Origin: Microbacterium sp. B19
GTDB taxonomy: Bacteria; Actinomycetota; Actinomycetes; Actinomycetales; Microbacteriaceae
Assembly (NCBI RefSeq): GCF_000333395.1
Contig: NZ_BADA01000110.1
Span: forward strand, 36,262-79,234
Direction of reading: 5' to 3'
DNA length: 42,973 nucleotides
Within the stretch, counting starts at the first letter, position 1, and each line of letters opens with the position of its first letter. Position numbers and translations under genes: made by a program. Under the pieces are notes generated by a model. It searched no databases. It worked only from the letters and a program-made list of their open reading frames with translations, and had not been told where the DNA came from. Below are positions 1-7,567 of the stretch, one piece after another.

Positions 1-215
1 CACTCCGGGCTCTCGCGCGTCACGACCCGCGACGAGGCCGTCCAGGCGATCGACGACGGCATCGCCGACCTGGTCGCCGTCGGACGCCCCGCGATCGCCA
101 ACCCAGACCTCGTCACCCGCTGGCAGCGCGCGCCGACGAGAACGAGGTCGACCAGGCGTCGGTCTACGGCCCCGACGAGCGCGGATACACGGACTACCCG
201 TTCCTCCAGGACTGA
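1..215 (+). pseudogene. Old Yellow Enzyme-type alkene reductase, C-terminal end, frameshifted
   Basis: The 5' part lies outside the window. Frame 1 reads ...DLVAVGRPAIANPDLV, the conserved C-terminal segment of FMN-dependent NADH:flavin oxidoreductases (OYE/NemA group), which reduce activated C=C bonds in the cytoplasm. After about position 130 the family-like ending (...ERGYTDYPFLQD, stop at 213-215) continues only in frame 3, so one base appears to be missing in the GC-rich stretch 127-133. Either the gene is broken in its last 30 codons or the base is a sequencing error. Because only the tail is visible, the enzyme class is known but the substrate is not. It converges on the next gene through a shared terminator. 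Confidence 0.7.
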
Positions 216-227
216 GCACTGGATGCC

Positions 228-264
228 AAAGGGCCCCGCGCGATCCGTTCGCGCGGGGCCCTTT
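228..264. terminator. Bidirectional intrinsic terminator
   Basis: A perfect 16-bp stem (228-243 with 249-264) and a 5-nt loop. The stem begins AAA and ends TTT, so it carries a short U-tract in both directions. It lies between the converging alkene reductase and SnoaL-like genes and can serve both. Confidence 0.9.
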
Positions 265-270
265 CGCCGC

Positions 271-627
271 TCAGGACGCCGGCGGGGCGAAGTCGAGCCG
301 CTCGATCTTCCCGTCCTCGGAGACGTGGAACTGGTACTCCAGCTCCGCCACGCCGCCGGGGAAGTCGCCCTCGAGGCGGTACGACGCCCCGACCATTCCG
401 TCGACCTCGCGTGCGCCGAGGAAGGTCAGCGTGGTCGTGAAGAGGTGGATGGACCCGTCGATCCAGCCGCGGATCTCGTCGAGACCGCGGAAGGTCTCGC
501 CCTGGTCGGAGACCACGGCGTCGACGGTGAACAGGGCGGCGACCTTGTCGGCATCCCCTCCCTGCCATCCGTCCACGAAGCCCTGGGCGGCGGCGGGGAG
601 TTCGGTTTCTTGCAGCGTGGTGCTCAT
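271..627 (-). CDS. SnoaL-like / NTF2-fold protein
   Basis: 118 residues, the usual size of a single cone-shaped NTF2/SnoaL domain. The N-terminal helix (AAAQGFVDGWQGGDADKVAAL), the short strand motif FTVDAVVSD and the closing antiparallel strands (YRLEGDFPGGVAELEYQFHV) fit the family. Members are small polyketide-cyclase-like or isomerase-like enzymes or binding proteins; no substrate can be read from the sequence. It starts at ATG 625-627 and is divergent from a marR gene, with three dyad operators between them, so it is probably the repressor's target. Confidence 0.8.
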   Translation of the reverse strand: MSTTLQETELPAAAQGFVDGWQGGDADKVAALFTVDAVVSDQGETFRGLDEIRGWIDGSIHLFTTTLTFLGAREVDGMVGASYRLEGDFPGGVAELEYQFHVSEDGKIERLDFAPPAS

Positions 628-649
628 GGCGTTTGCCTTTCGATGAAAC

Positions 650-717
650 TGTCGTACAGGACACTAAACCCAACTACTGTCCCACGAGACATATTCCCGA
701 TGGTGTCCTATGCGACA
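650..717. promoter_or_regulatory. Three TGTC-N6-GACA operators in the divergent promoter region
   Basis: Three identical-arm dyads, TGTC-N6-GACA, lie at 650-663, 678-691 and 704-717, with start-to-start spacing of 28 and 26 bp. They fill the 114-bp gap between the SnoaL-like gene and the marR gene. The outer two also share extended half-sites in opposite orientation (650-664 against 703-717). The layout fits cooperative binding of MarR dimers to one face of the helix at nearly helical spacing. Binding is inferred. Confidence 0.75.
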
Positions 718-741
718 GCAGGCGCTCGATACGATCGACCC

Positions 742-1272
742 ATGGGCACTGATGCAGACCTCGACGCGTCGCGCCCGCGGCGCGCGAGCGACTTCCCGTA
801 CCGCTCTGAGCTGCTGGCCAACCTCAGCGCGCTGATCCTGCTGTGGGACTCCCCCCGCTTCCAGGGCGAGATCCTCGCGAAGAGCGGCGAGGTCATCGAC
901 CAGCCGGCGCACGCCACGCTCCGCCACCTGCTGGCCTGGGGGCCGATGCGCCCCTCCGCTCTCGCCGACGTCTTGGGAACGGGCGCGTCGTACGTCAGCA
1001 AGATCGTCCGCCGACTCGAGGCGGACGGGTGGGTGGAGCGAACCACCGACCCGTCCGACGGGCGCGCGACGCTCATCGCCCTCACCGCGGACGGCGAAGT
1101 CGCCGCCCATGGTGTGTACGCGCTCGGCGACCGGATGATCGCCGAGGTCCTCGACGGATGGTCCGAGCAAGACGTTCAGGCCTACACCGACTTGACGGCG
1201 AAATTCGTGAAGGATGCCATCGCCTCGGGCGAGCGCATGCTGGAGCGCGGCCTCCGCCCCCTCGACACGTAA
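742..1272 (+). CDS. MarR-family transcriptional regulator
   Basis: 176 residues. The winged-helix core is clear: AHATLRHLLAWGPMRPSALAD, then ASYVSKIVRRLEADGWVER as recognition helix and the DPSDGRATLIALTADG wing, the classic MarR DxRxxxxxLT motif. Helices before and after form the dimer interface. The start at ATG 742 is chosen because the open frame upstream runs through the operator region and the opposite gene. It is likely autoregulated and represses the divergent SnoaL-like gene through the three dyads at 650-717; the ligand is unknown. Confidence 0.9.
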   Translation: MGTDADLDASRPRRASDFPYRSELLANLSALILLWDSPRFQGEILAKSGEVIDQPAHATLRHLLAWGPMRPSALADVLGTGASYVSKIVRRLEADGWVERTTDPSDGRATLIALTADGEVAAHGVYALGDRMIAEVLDGWSEQDVQAYTDLTAKFVKDAIASGERMLERGLRPLDT

Positions 1273-1355
1273 GCACCCTCGGTGGTTCCCGTCTCCAGGG
1301 ACAGCATCCGTGCTACCGTCCTGGAGGACAGCAACTGACGCAAAGGGGAGCACGC

Positions 1356-2141
1356 ATGCCGAACTCGGATCGCGACCGACTGGACGGCCGCCGCACGCTG
1401 GTCAGCGGGGGAACGAAGGGGACGGGACACGCTGTCGCCGAGCGCCTGCGCGAGCTGGGCGCCGACGTGTGGGTGTCGGCCCGCTCGATGCCCCAGGGCT
1501 ACGCCTACCCCGACCGCTTCATCGCGGCCGACACCTCCACCACGGCCGGCACCGACCACGTCGCCGCCGAGATGCAGAAGGTCGGCGGCGTCGACATCCT
1601 GGTGCACGTGGTCGGCGGCTCCTCTACTCCGGCGGGCGGCTTCGCGGCGGTGCCCGAGGAGAAGTGGATCGCCGAGCTCCAGCTGAACTTCCTGGGTGCC
1701 GTGCGCCTGGATCGCGCGCTCATCCCCGGCATGATCGCGCGAGGGTCGGGCGTGGTGCTGCACTTCACGTCGATCCAGCGCCAGATGCCCCAGTGGGAGT
1801 CGACCCTCCCCTACGCGGCGGCCAAAGCTGCGCTCCGCACGTACAGCAAGGGTCTCGCGACCGAACTCGCCCCGAAGGGCGTGCGCGTGAACGCGGTCAG
1901 CCCCGGAGGCATCAGTACCGAAGGCAGTCAGGGCTTCTACGAGCGGATCGCCGAAGCCAACGGGATCACCCGGGATGCCGCGGTCCAGCGCGTCATGGAC
2001 TCGCTCGGAGGCGTCCCCCTCGGAAGGTTCGCCGAGACGCAAGAGGTGGCCGACCTCGTCGGCTTCCTGGTCTCCGACCGCGCGTCGGGAATCGTCGGCA
2101 CCGAGATGGTGATCGACGGGGGCACGATCCGCACGGTCTGA
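1356..2141 (+). CDS. SDR-family oxidoreductase
   Basis: 261 residues, classical short-chain dehydrogenase size. The NAD(P)-binding glycine motif is GGTKGTGHAVA near residues 18-28. The catalytic set is S near HFTSIQRQ and the Y-x-x-x-K in PYAAAKAAL. The C-terminus ends in the usual IVGTEMVIDGGT. An RBS (AAAGGGGAG, 1342-1350) sits just before ATG 1356. It lies 83 bp after marR on the same strand and may share its control. Cytoplasmic NAD(P)H-dependent oxidoreductase; substrate not predictable. The N-terminal motif resembles the SDR subgroup of secondary-metabolite reductases, a weak indication. Confidence 0.9.
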   Translation: MPNSDRDRLDGRRTLVSGGTKGTGHAVAERLRELGADVWVSARSMPQGYAYPDRFIAADTSTTAGTDHVAAEMQKVGGVDILVHVVGGSSTPAGGFAAVPEEKWIAELQLNFLGAVRLDRALIPGMIARGSGVVLHFTSIQRQMPQWESTLPYAAAKAALRTYSKGLATELAPKGVRVNAVSPGGISTEGSQGFYERIAEANGITRDAAVQRVMDSLGGVPLGRFAETQEVADLVGFLVSDRASGIVGTEMVIDGGTIRTV

Positions 2142-2215
2142 GTCGACACCGGATGGACCGGATGCCACGGCGGGCGGTGTCACGAGGGTGATGTCGTCCG
2201 CCGGGCGAGGTTCGG

Positions 2216-3403
2216 TCACTCTCGCAGAGCCAGCGCGACCGGCAGGCGGGCCGCCTTCATCGCGGGAACCGCGGCGCCCGCGATCGCCGTCAGCGCCGCC
2301 GCGACGCATCCGACCACACACGCCATCCACGGGAACGGCGGAGCACCCACGACCGATCCCGCGGGCACCAGGGAGGGCGCGACGGCGTAGACGAGAACCA
2401 CCGCGGCGCCCGTCGCGACGACTGCGACAACGGTCGCCATGGCGAACGACGAACCCATCACGAGAAGGAAGACGTCCCGGCGATTCGCGCCGATCGCGCG
2501 CCGGATGACGAGCTCCCGCGATCGTTCGCCGACCGCCGACAGGCCGACGTTCAGCAGGCCGATCGCGGCGACGAGCAGCATGACGACCGCGAAGAGCGTG
2601 AAGATCACGCTGAGGGTTTCGATCTGAGCTGCGACCCGCCACGTCGTGTCGGTCCGCACCGCCGGCGACGAGAGAGCCAGGCCGAGGTCCGCTGCGGCAT
2701 CGGCTACGAGCCCCGCGCTCGCCTGCTCGGCGATGGTGGGGCTCGTGACCCTGACCGTGAGCGGCCCGAGGTCCGACGTACCGAGGAGCGAAGCGTAGGC
2801 GCTGAGATTCCCGTAGCCCTTCGGGTCTGTGCCCCCGTCGGCGATCACTGCGGCCACGGTGAACAGCGCTCCTCGCGCGTCCGGGGAGGTCCCCAGGAAG
2901 AAGGATGTGTGTTCGGGGAATCCGAATTGGCGCGCAGCCACCTCGTTCACCGCGATCGTGGGAGGGAATGGTTCGTCGGCGAGAGGAAATCGCCCGTCCG
3001 TCACGGCGAGGCGTCGTACGGATGTGAGGTCGCCGGCATCCCATTCGATGTCCAGGACGCTCGCCGCTTGATTGTTCTCGAACTCGGCGGGCGTCCGGAG
3101 GAAGACTGTCGACTGGCCACTCACGACCGCCTGGCCCGCGTTCCCGAGGCGAGTGTTGAGGACATCCACCAACGCTCGGCCGCCGGGGCCGAGATCCTCC
3201 TGGGGAACGTCGACCTGCGCGGTCATCGTCACCGCCCGCCCGCCGGTCTGCTCCTCGTAGGCGACGAGCATGTCGCCGGCGATCGAACTCGCCGCCGAAA
3301 CCCCGACGAGGGCGAGCACGCCGATGAACATGGTGCCCGCCGACAGCAGATTCCTCAGGCGATGGCGGCGAAGATCCCGGAGCGCGGCGACGAGCGCTCT
3401 CAC
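2216..3403 (-). CDS. ABC transporter permease, FtsX/MacB type
   Basis: 395 residues from the GTG at 3401-3403, whose GTGA overlaps the ATPase stop; this coupling and the RLRNLLSAGTMFIG start of helix 1 decide the start over an upstream open frame. Architecture: a cytoplasmic N-terminus, TM1 near 20-40, a large extracytoplasmic MacB-PCD-like domain (about 45-255, with AVNEVAARQFGF), then three C-terminal TM helices with the FtsX signature (SVGERSRELVIRRAIGANRRDV region, read here as SAVGERSRELVIRRAIGA). It is the mechanotransmission permease of a tripartite-like exporter working with the next two genes, last in the unit. Confidence 0.9.
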   Translation of the reverse strand: MRALVAALRDLRRHRLRNLLSAGTMFIGVLALVGVSAASSIAGDMLVAYEEQTGGRAVTMTAQVDVPQEDLGPGGRALVDVLNTRLGNAGQAVVSGQSTVFLRTPAEFENNQAASVLDIEWDAGDLTSVRRLAVTDGRFPLADEPFPPTIAVNEVAARQFGFPEHTSFFLGTSPDARGALFTVAAVIADGGTDPKGYGNLSAYASLLGTSDLGPLTVRVTSPTIAEQASAGLVADAAADLGLALSSPAVRTDTTWRVAAQIETLSVIFTLFAVVMLLVAAIGLLNVGLSAVGERSRELVIRRAIGANRRDVFLLVMGSSFAMATVVAVVATGAAVVLVYAVAPSLVPAGSVVGAPPFPWMACVVGCVAAALTAIAGAAVPAMKAARLPVALALRE

Positions 3404-4116
3404 CGCAGACCCCCGGGAAAGGGGGCGGAATGATGCGGGTACAACGCTCCGTCGAGGAGGTGCCACTGGCTCTCCGTGGAGTCAGCGATCGCTGGATCGT
3501 GCGTCACGATGACGAGACCACTCCCGGAACCGACCGTGGCATCGCGCAGGACGCTCATCACCTGATGACCCGTATCGACGTCCAGGGCGCCGGTCGGTTC
3601 GTCGGCGAGGATGAGCCGCGGGTGACGCACCAATGCCCGCGCGATGGCGACACGTTGTTGTTCCCCACCGGAGAGCTGCGCCGGCTTACGCGCCGCAAAT
3701 GACGTCATGCCGACGAGATCGAGCGCCCTGTCGACCGATCTCCTCATCTCGCGCGGCCTCGGACTCGGGCCGAATGAGAAGGGCAATTCCACGTTCTCCC
3801 GAACGGTGAGGTGCTCGATGAGCGAATAGTTCTGGAAGACGAAACCCACCAGAGAGTTGCGGAGCCGGGCCGCCTCCCTGTCGCGGAGGTTCGACACGTC
3901 GGTCCCCGCGATCGTGAGTTCGCCGCCGTCCGGACGATTCATCAATCCCAGGATGGCGAGCAGCGTGCTCTTCCCGGACCCCGACCTGCCCAGGATCGCT
4001 GCGGAGGTGCCTTCACGGATGCGAAAGGAGACGTCGCGCAGAATGGACAGTCGCTCCCCACTGGGGAGACGGACCGCGGCAGTGAGATCCTTCGCCACGA
4101 CGACGTCGGCCAACAC
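3400..4116 (-). CDS. ABC transporter ATP-binding protein, MacB/LolD type
   Basis: 238 residues. Walker A GRSGSGKST at 43-51, Q-loop Q95, signature LSGGEQQ at 148-154, Walker B LILADEP at 168-174 and H-loop H206 are all intact, so it should hydrolyse ATP. It starts with GTG at 4114-4116, directly after the TAG of the adaptor gene, and its TGA overlaps the permease GTG. Tight spacing on both sides indicates one transcript and a stoichiometric complex. The family exports lipoproteins, peptides or antibiotics; the substrate is unknown here. Confidence 0.95.
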   Translation of the reverse strand: MLADVVVAKDLTAAVRLPSGERLSILRDVSFRIREGTSAAILGRSGSGKSTLLAILGLMNRPDGGELTIAGTDVSNLRDREAARLRNSLVGFVFQNYSLIEHLTVRENVELPFSFGPSPRPREMRRSVDRALDLVGMTSFAARKPAQLSGGEQQRVAIARALVRHPRLILADEPTGALDVDTGHQVMSVLRDATVGSGSGLVIVTHDPAIADSTESQWHLLDGALYPHHSAPFPGGLR

Positions 4117-4941
4117 CTAGCCGACCCCCGGCGGAAGTCCCGCGACCGTGTCTCCGGCTTCGAGGCCACTGACGATTTCGATGTAGACGCCATCGGTGAG
4201 TCCGAGCCCCACGGTGATCGTCTCGCGGGAGCCATCGGGATTCAGCCGCGAAACCCGACCTTGCCCGGACCTTCCCGACACAGCCTGCAGCGGAAGGGTG
4301 AGCACGTCGGCTCTGCTTCCGGTGTTCAGGCCCACCTTGGTTTCCAGGCCCGACGCCACGGCGGCATCCAGGGGCAGGAGGCAGAGGACGCCGACGGCCT
4401 CTTTCGCGTAGGGGACTGGGGCGGTCGGAACGAGCTGGCAAACGACACCCGAGGGACCGCCCGTGACGTTGACGGTCGCGGTGACCGCCCCCTCGTAGAG
4501 CCTGTACTGCTCGGAGACGGGGACATCGACAACCACCCCGAAGCCCCGGTACGCGACGACGGCGATCGGAATGCGCGGAACGACTTTGGTCGCATCCGCC
4601 GCACGCATTTCCGCGATGGCGCCGGGCGCGGGCGAGACAACGGACTGCCCGTCGACCCGTGCGATCTCGTCACCCGCATCGACCGAGCTCCCCACCGCGG
4701 ATCGGTCCGTGTAAGCGACCTGCCCGGCCGCCGGCGCCTCGACCAGGAATTCGGGGTTCGGCACGATCGTGCCGCTCAGAACCACCGTCGAAGTGAGTGA
4801 CCGCCTCTCCACCTGGGCCATGGCCGGCGGCGCCTCGACTCCTCGGTCAGGATTCGCGGCCTGCTGCGCGGTGCATGCCGTCGTACATCCGCCGACGACG
4901 GCAGCTGTGACGAGCGCGGCGGCGAATCGAGCCCGCGTCAT
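4117..4941 (-). CDS. Membrane-fusion-type adaptor lipoprotein of the ABC exporter
   Basis: 274 residues from ATG 4939-4941, which overlaps the TGA of the preceding lipoprotein gene (ATGA); a TTG three codons earlier is less likely. The N-terminus is a signal peptide with a probable lipobox (AAVVGGC, Cys near 19). Then come a beta strand pair VVLSGTIVPNPEFLVEAPAAG, a lipoyl/hairpin region (AGDEIARVDGQSVVSPAPGA) and C-terminal beta domains ending in GLEAGDTVAGLPPG, the usual HlyD/RND-adaptor tail. In Gram-positives such adaptors stand between a MacB-like permease and the cell wall. Confidence 0.8.
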   Translation of the reverse strand: MTRARFAAALVTAAVVGGCTTACTAQQAANPDRGVEAPPAMAQVERRSLTSTVVLSGTIVPNPEFLVEAPAAGQVAYTDRSAVGSSVDAGDEIARVDGQSVVSPAPGAIAEMRAADATKVVPRIPIAVVAYRGFGVVVDVPVSEQYRLYEGAVTATVNVTGGPSGVVCQLVPTAPVPYAKEAVGVLCLLPLDAAVASGLETKVGLNTGSRADVLTLPLQAVSGRSGQGRVSRLNPDGSRETITVGLGLTDGVYIEIVSGLEAGDTVAGLPPGVG

Positions 4942-5429
4942 GCCGGGCAATTGGCACTGATATCGGCTTGGATCTGCGAGGCGTCGCCGAGTTCAGCCGC
5001 TTCCAATGCGGCCTCGAACGGGACCTGCATGCTGGCGGGGTCCCACGACTGCTGGTACGTCTCCGTGTCCTTCACGGAGGCGTAGACCGAGAGAGCGTGC
5101 GCGGCTTTCTCGTCGTCCACACCGCGAACGGCGAGCCACTCCCGGCCCCACGCGCAGTTCCAGAAGTACACCGCGCGATTCGCCCCGAATCCCTGCTGGT
5201 ACATCTCATCCGTGCCGTCGAATGGCACGTCGGGATACTCCCTGCCCTCGGGGAGCGCGAGGGTCGCCGCGGTCTTCGCATACTCCGCCACCGTGGCGTC
5301 GTAGTCGAGGATCGTGGTCTCGTGGGATTCATCGTCCACCGCATCCGGGGAAGCACTCGCGCACCCCGCAAGCAACAGAGGCAGGACGACCATCAATGAC
5401 AGTGCCCCCTGCTTCCGACATGTCGTCAT
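4938..5429 (-). CDS. Secreted lipoprotein of unknown function
   Basis: 163 residues. The N-terminus is a lipoprotein signal (basic MTTCRKQ, hydrophobic SLMVVLPLLLAGC lipobox, Cys 23). The mature part is acidic with Trp/Tyr-rich helices (YFWNCAWGREWLAV, YQQSWDPASM) and ends with a cysteine, so C-terminal disulfide formation is possible. I do not recognise the family. Its stop overlaps the adaptor start, so it is made with the exporter and may be its extracellular accessory or immunity component; this is inference from position only. Confidence 0.75.
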   Translation of the reverse strand: MTTCRKQGALSLMVVLPLLLAGCASASPDAVDDESHETTILDYDATVAEYAKTAATLALPEGREYPDVPFDGTDEMYQQGFGANRAVYFWNCAWGREWLAVRGVDDEKAAHALSVYASVKDTETYQQSWDPASMQVPFEAALEAAELGDASQIQADISANCPA

Positions 5430-5480
5430 GCGTGTCCTGCCTCTGTCGTCATTGTGCTGAGCAAGCGAAGAAACGCCGGC

Positions 5481-5915
5481 TCAGTAGTGGAGATCGCCGC
5501 CCCAGGTGTTGTCGCACGCGCCGCTCGAGGGCTGCATGTGCGCCCGCATCGTGAATCGCGTGTTGACGACGTAGGCACCGGACGGGATGATCGTGCCCCA
5601 CGGCGCAGCACCGGTCACCATGGTGGCCTGGTGCGTTCCCCCGGTCGCCGTGATCTTGGTTCCGACGGTGGTCTGCCAGCCACCCCACTGGCTGCCGGCT
5701 CCATTCGTGAGGTAGAGCTGGGTCGGTCCCGTGCTCGTCGTCCGGCGTTCGGTCGAGTAGTTGACCCACGACCCGGTGCAGTTGACCTCTCCGCTGACCG
5801 TCGTGGTCGCAGCGTTCGCCGGCAGGACGCTTCCCGCCACCAATGCCGCGGCCACAGCGCCGCTGGCCACGGACCGCCAGAGGAACGAACGATTCTTCTC
5901 ACCTGTGCTGCGCAT
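5481..5915 (-). CDS. Small secreted beta-rich protein, first gene of the exporter unit
   Basis: 144 residues. The start is ATG 5913-5915, preceded by GGGGGT at about 7 nt; an ATG four codons upstream overlaps that RBS. A Sec signal peptide (RSVASGAVAAALVAGSVLPANA) precedes a Thr/Ser/Gly-rich mature domain of short beta strands with two Cys (VNCTGSW, GACDNTW), probably one disulfide. No family was recognised; size and composition resemble secreted bacteriocin-like or cell-wall proteins, but no lactococcin-972 motif can be confirmed. It is the first gene after the ECF-type promoter motif at 6013-6041 and has a leader of about 100 nt. Confidence 0.75.
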   Translation of the reverse strand: MRSTGEKNRSFLWRSVASGAVAAALVAGSVLPANAATTTVSGEVNCTGSWVNYSTERRTTSTGPTQLYLTNGAGSQWGGWQTTVGTKITATGGTHQATMVTGAAPWGTIIPSGAYVVNTRFTMRAHMQPSSGACDNTWGGDLHY

Positions 5916-6012
5916 GATTACCCCCATCTACGTTGTCGGCGACGGCTCATGCCGGCGCTGGATCGTGTCCGCGTTCGAGAACCTGCGCGCCCACCGAACC
6001 CGTTGTCTGTGT

Positions 6013-6041
6013 TGTTTCCTGACGCCGCGAATCGGTTACAC
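6013..6041 (-). promoter_or_regulatory. Putative ECF-sigma promoter, copy A
   Basis: On the minus strand the sequence reads GTGTAACC, 14 nt, then GGAAACA. The same two blocks with the same 14-nt spacing occur at 8136-8164 upstream of the sigma gene. A TAACC-like -35 and a second block about 16 nt away fit ECF promoters. It would drive the secreted protein, lipoprotein, adaptor, ATPase and permease genes (5915 down to 2216). Confidence 0.65.
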
Positions 6042-6056
6042 GGAGATAGGAAAGTG

Positions 6057-6096
6057 CCCTCCCTCACGGCCCGATCCCCCATACGGGCAGGGAGGG
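6057..6096 (-). terminator. Hairpin terminator after the I36-like gene
   Basis: Arms CCCTCCCT (6057-6064) and AGGGAGGG (6089-6096) enclose a second stem GCCCG/CGGGC (6069-6073 with 6084-6088), with a 4-nt bulge on one side. It lies just past the stop at 6101 and just before promoter copy A, so it separates the sigma unit from the exporter unit. No long U-tract. Confidence 0.6.
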
Positions 6097-6100
6097 AACC

Positions 6101-6562
6101 TCAGCATCCGAGGCGCGAAATGGTGGCGGTCGTGTTCTTGTACGTGCCGGACGCGGTGGATGCCACGACCGTGCTGCCGTTGAATGCGTAGACGGTGCCC
6201 GCGGTGCGGGCATTGGCGAAGCTCCGGACCGGGCTTCCCAACGGAGCGACGGAGTTCGTCCCGGCGCAGTTCGTGAAGGCGATGCGTGCTCCCGACTGAT
6301 ACGTGCCGGAGTAGGCGCAGAAGCTCCCCGTGGCGCAGGACCCCACCGATCGCGCCGAGACACTTCCGCCGAACGTCAGAATGATCTCGCCGTTGTTCCA
6401 GCTGATCTCACCCGCCCCCGTCTGGGTACCGCCCGGGAATTCGGCCAGAACGTGGTCGACGCGGTCCTGCAGTCGATCGTCCGCGGCATGCGCCGCAGCG
6501 GGGGCGATGATGGACAGGGCGGCGATGGCGACCGCGGCGAGGATCGGCCGAATCGATTTCAT
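6101..6562 (-). CDS. Secreted peptidase inhibitor I36 / crystallin-like protein
   Basis: 153 residues with a clear Sec signal peptide (RPILAAVAIAALSIIAPAAAHA, cleavage near 26). After a helical segment with DRVDHVLAEFPGG, the core CATGSFCAYSGTYQSG and FTNC matches the beta/gamma-crystallin-like pattern of MEROPS I36 inhibitors (Streptomyces SMPI group): paired Cys and a Y-x-G turn. It ends in Cys. Such proteins may inhibit metalloproteases outside the cell, but many members are untested. RBS GAAGGAAG precedes ATG 6562, 15 bp after the anti-sigma gene, so it is in the sigma operon. Confidence 0.65.
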   Translation of the reverse strand: MKSIRPILAAVAIAALSIIAPAAAHAADDRLQDRVDHVLAEFPGGTQTGAGEISWNNGEIILTFGGSVSARSVGSCATGSFCAYSGTYQSGARIAFTNCAGTNSVAPLGSPVRSFANARTAGTVYAFNGSTVVASTASGTYKNTTATISRLGC

Positions 6563-6577
6563 TGGGGCTTCCTTCGA

Positions 6578-7567
6578 CTACTCCCAGGCGATGTACTCGA
6601 TGACCGCCGGAGCCTGGATATCCGTGCGCGAGGAGCCGATGTAGGTCACTTCGTAGGAGAGCACGCCCTCGCTCGCGCTGAGCACGAGCGTGTCCCGGTA
6701 CTCGCCCGGGGAACGCGACTCGGTGCTGAACGCCACACCGGGTCGACCCAGCCGATCGGTCACCTTTCCCTCGACCTCGACATCTGGGAGGGTCGCCAGG
6801 AACGCGATGAGCGCGGCTTCTTCTTCGCTCGACAGGCGCCGCTCCGAGAGAAGCAACCGTATGGCGGAGAAGTACTCGCCGCTCGTTCGATGGGGAACGG
6901 TGCCACTCATCTCCAGGTACTCTCCGACCCGCGATGCGACCGTCGGCGGAGTACCGAACAGCGTCACGACGTCAGCCGGCGCCTGGACATCGGACCACAG
7001 CACGGTTCCGGGTGCCGGCGTGGGTTCTGAGACGGGTGAGCCGCCGGGCGTGTAGGGCGTCCCGGCCATGACCGTCACTCGCACGCTCCCGTCGGGGAGG
7101 TGTTCGATCCGGTGTTGCTCCGGGGCGATGAACTGAGGGGAGGAGCCCGTCTCAGGGTCGAAGGCCAACGCCCATGACTGGAATCGGATCGTCTCCCCTC
7201 CCCCGCCGCCGGCCGCGCGCAGCGCGTCGCTGATGTTCATCAGGTTTTCTCCCGCGGTCCCGGGGATGGGTTCGGGTGTGAGAAGTCGGGGGGTCGCGGC
7301 TACTGCCGACGACGGCTGGAGCAACGTGATCGAGCCCACGGCCCCGAGCACGATCACCAGCAGAACGGACGCGGCGGCGAGCCAGGCAGGTTGGCCGCGC
7401 CATGCCCGCCGACGGTGAGGGGCGAGGTCCCGTACGCCGTTCGTCTCCGATTCATCGGAGACGATTCGCTCGAGCACGGTTTGGGACGCGGCATCGAGCG
7501 TTTCGCCGCGTCGAGGCGTCCCGGGCCGCGCAGCGCGGAGACGGTCGCTGAGTTCGTCGTGATTCAC
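6578..7567 (-). CDS. CU044_5270-type membrane protein, probable anti-sigma partner
   Basis: 329 residues from a GTG whose GTGA overlaps the sigma factor stop. A short cytoplasmic N-terminus (about 1-58, with DELSDRLRAARPGTP and LERIVSDE) is followed by a single TM helix (about 61-83) and an extracytoplasmic domain of about 245 residues ending in beta strands. Size, topology and position match actinobacterial CU044_5270 family proteins paired with ECF sigma factors. The cytoplasmic part would hold the sigma factor and the outer domain would sense the envelope; this role is inferred from context. No zinc anti-sigma HxxxCxxC motif is present. Confidence 0.75.
   Translation of the reverse strand: MNHDELSDRLRAARPGTPRRGETLDAASQTVLERIVSDESETNGVRDLAPHRRRAWRGQPAWLAAASVLLVIVLGAVGSITLLQPSSAVAATPRLLTPEPIPGTAGENLMNISDALRAAGGGGGETIRFQSWALAFDPETGSSPQFIAPEQHRIEHLPDGSVRVTVMAGTPYTPGGSPVSEPTPAPGTVLWSDVQAPADVVTLFGTPPTVASRVGEYLEMSGTVPHRTSGEYFSAIRLLLSERRLSSEEEAALIAFLATLPDVEVEGKVTDRLGRPGVAFSTESRSPGEYRDTLVLSASEGVLSYEVTYIGSSRTDIQAPAVIEYIAWE

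Noticed and set aside
5481..5915. Lactococcin 972-type bacteriocin
   Set aside because: Size, signal peptide and nearby ABC transporter fit loosely, but no diagnostic sequence of that family could be recognised.
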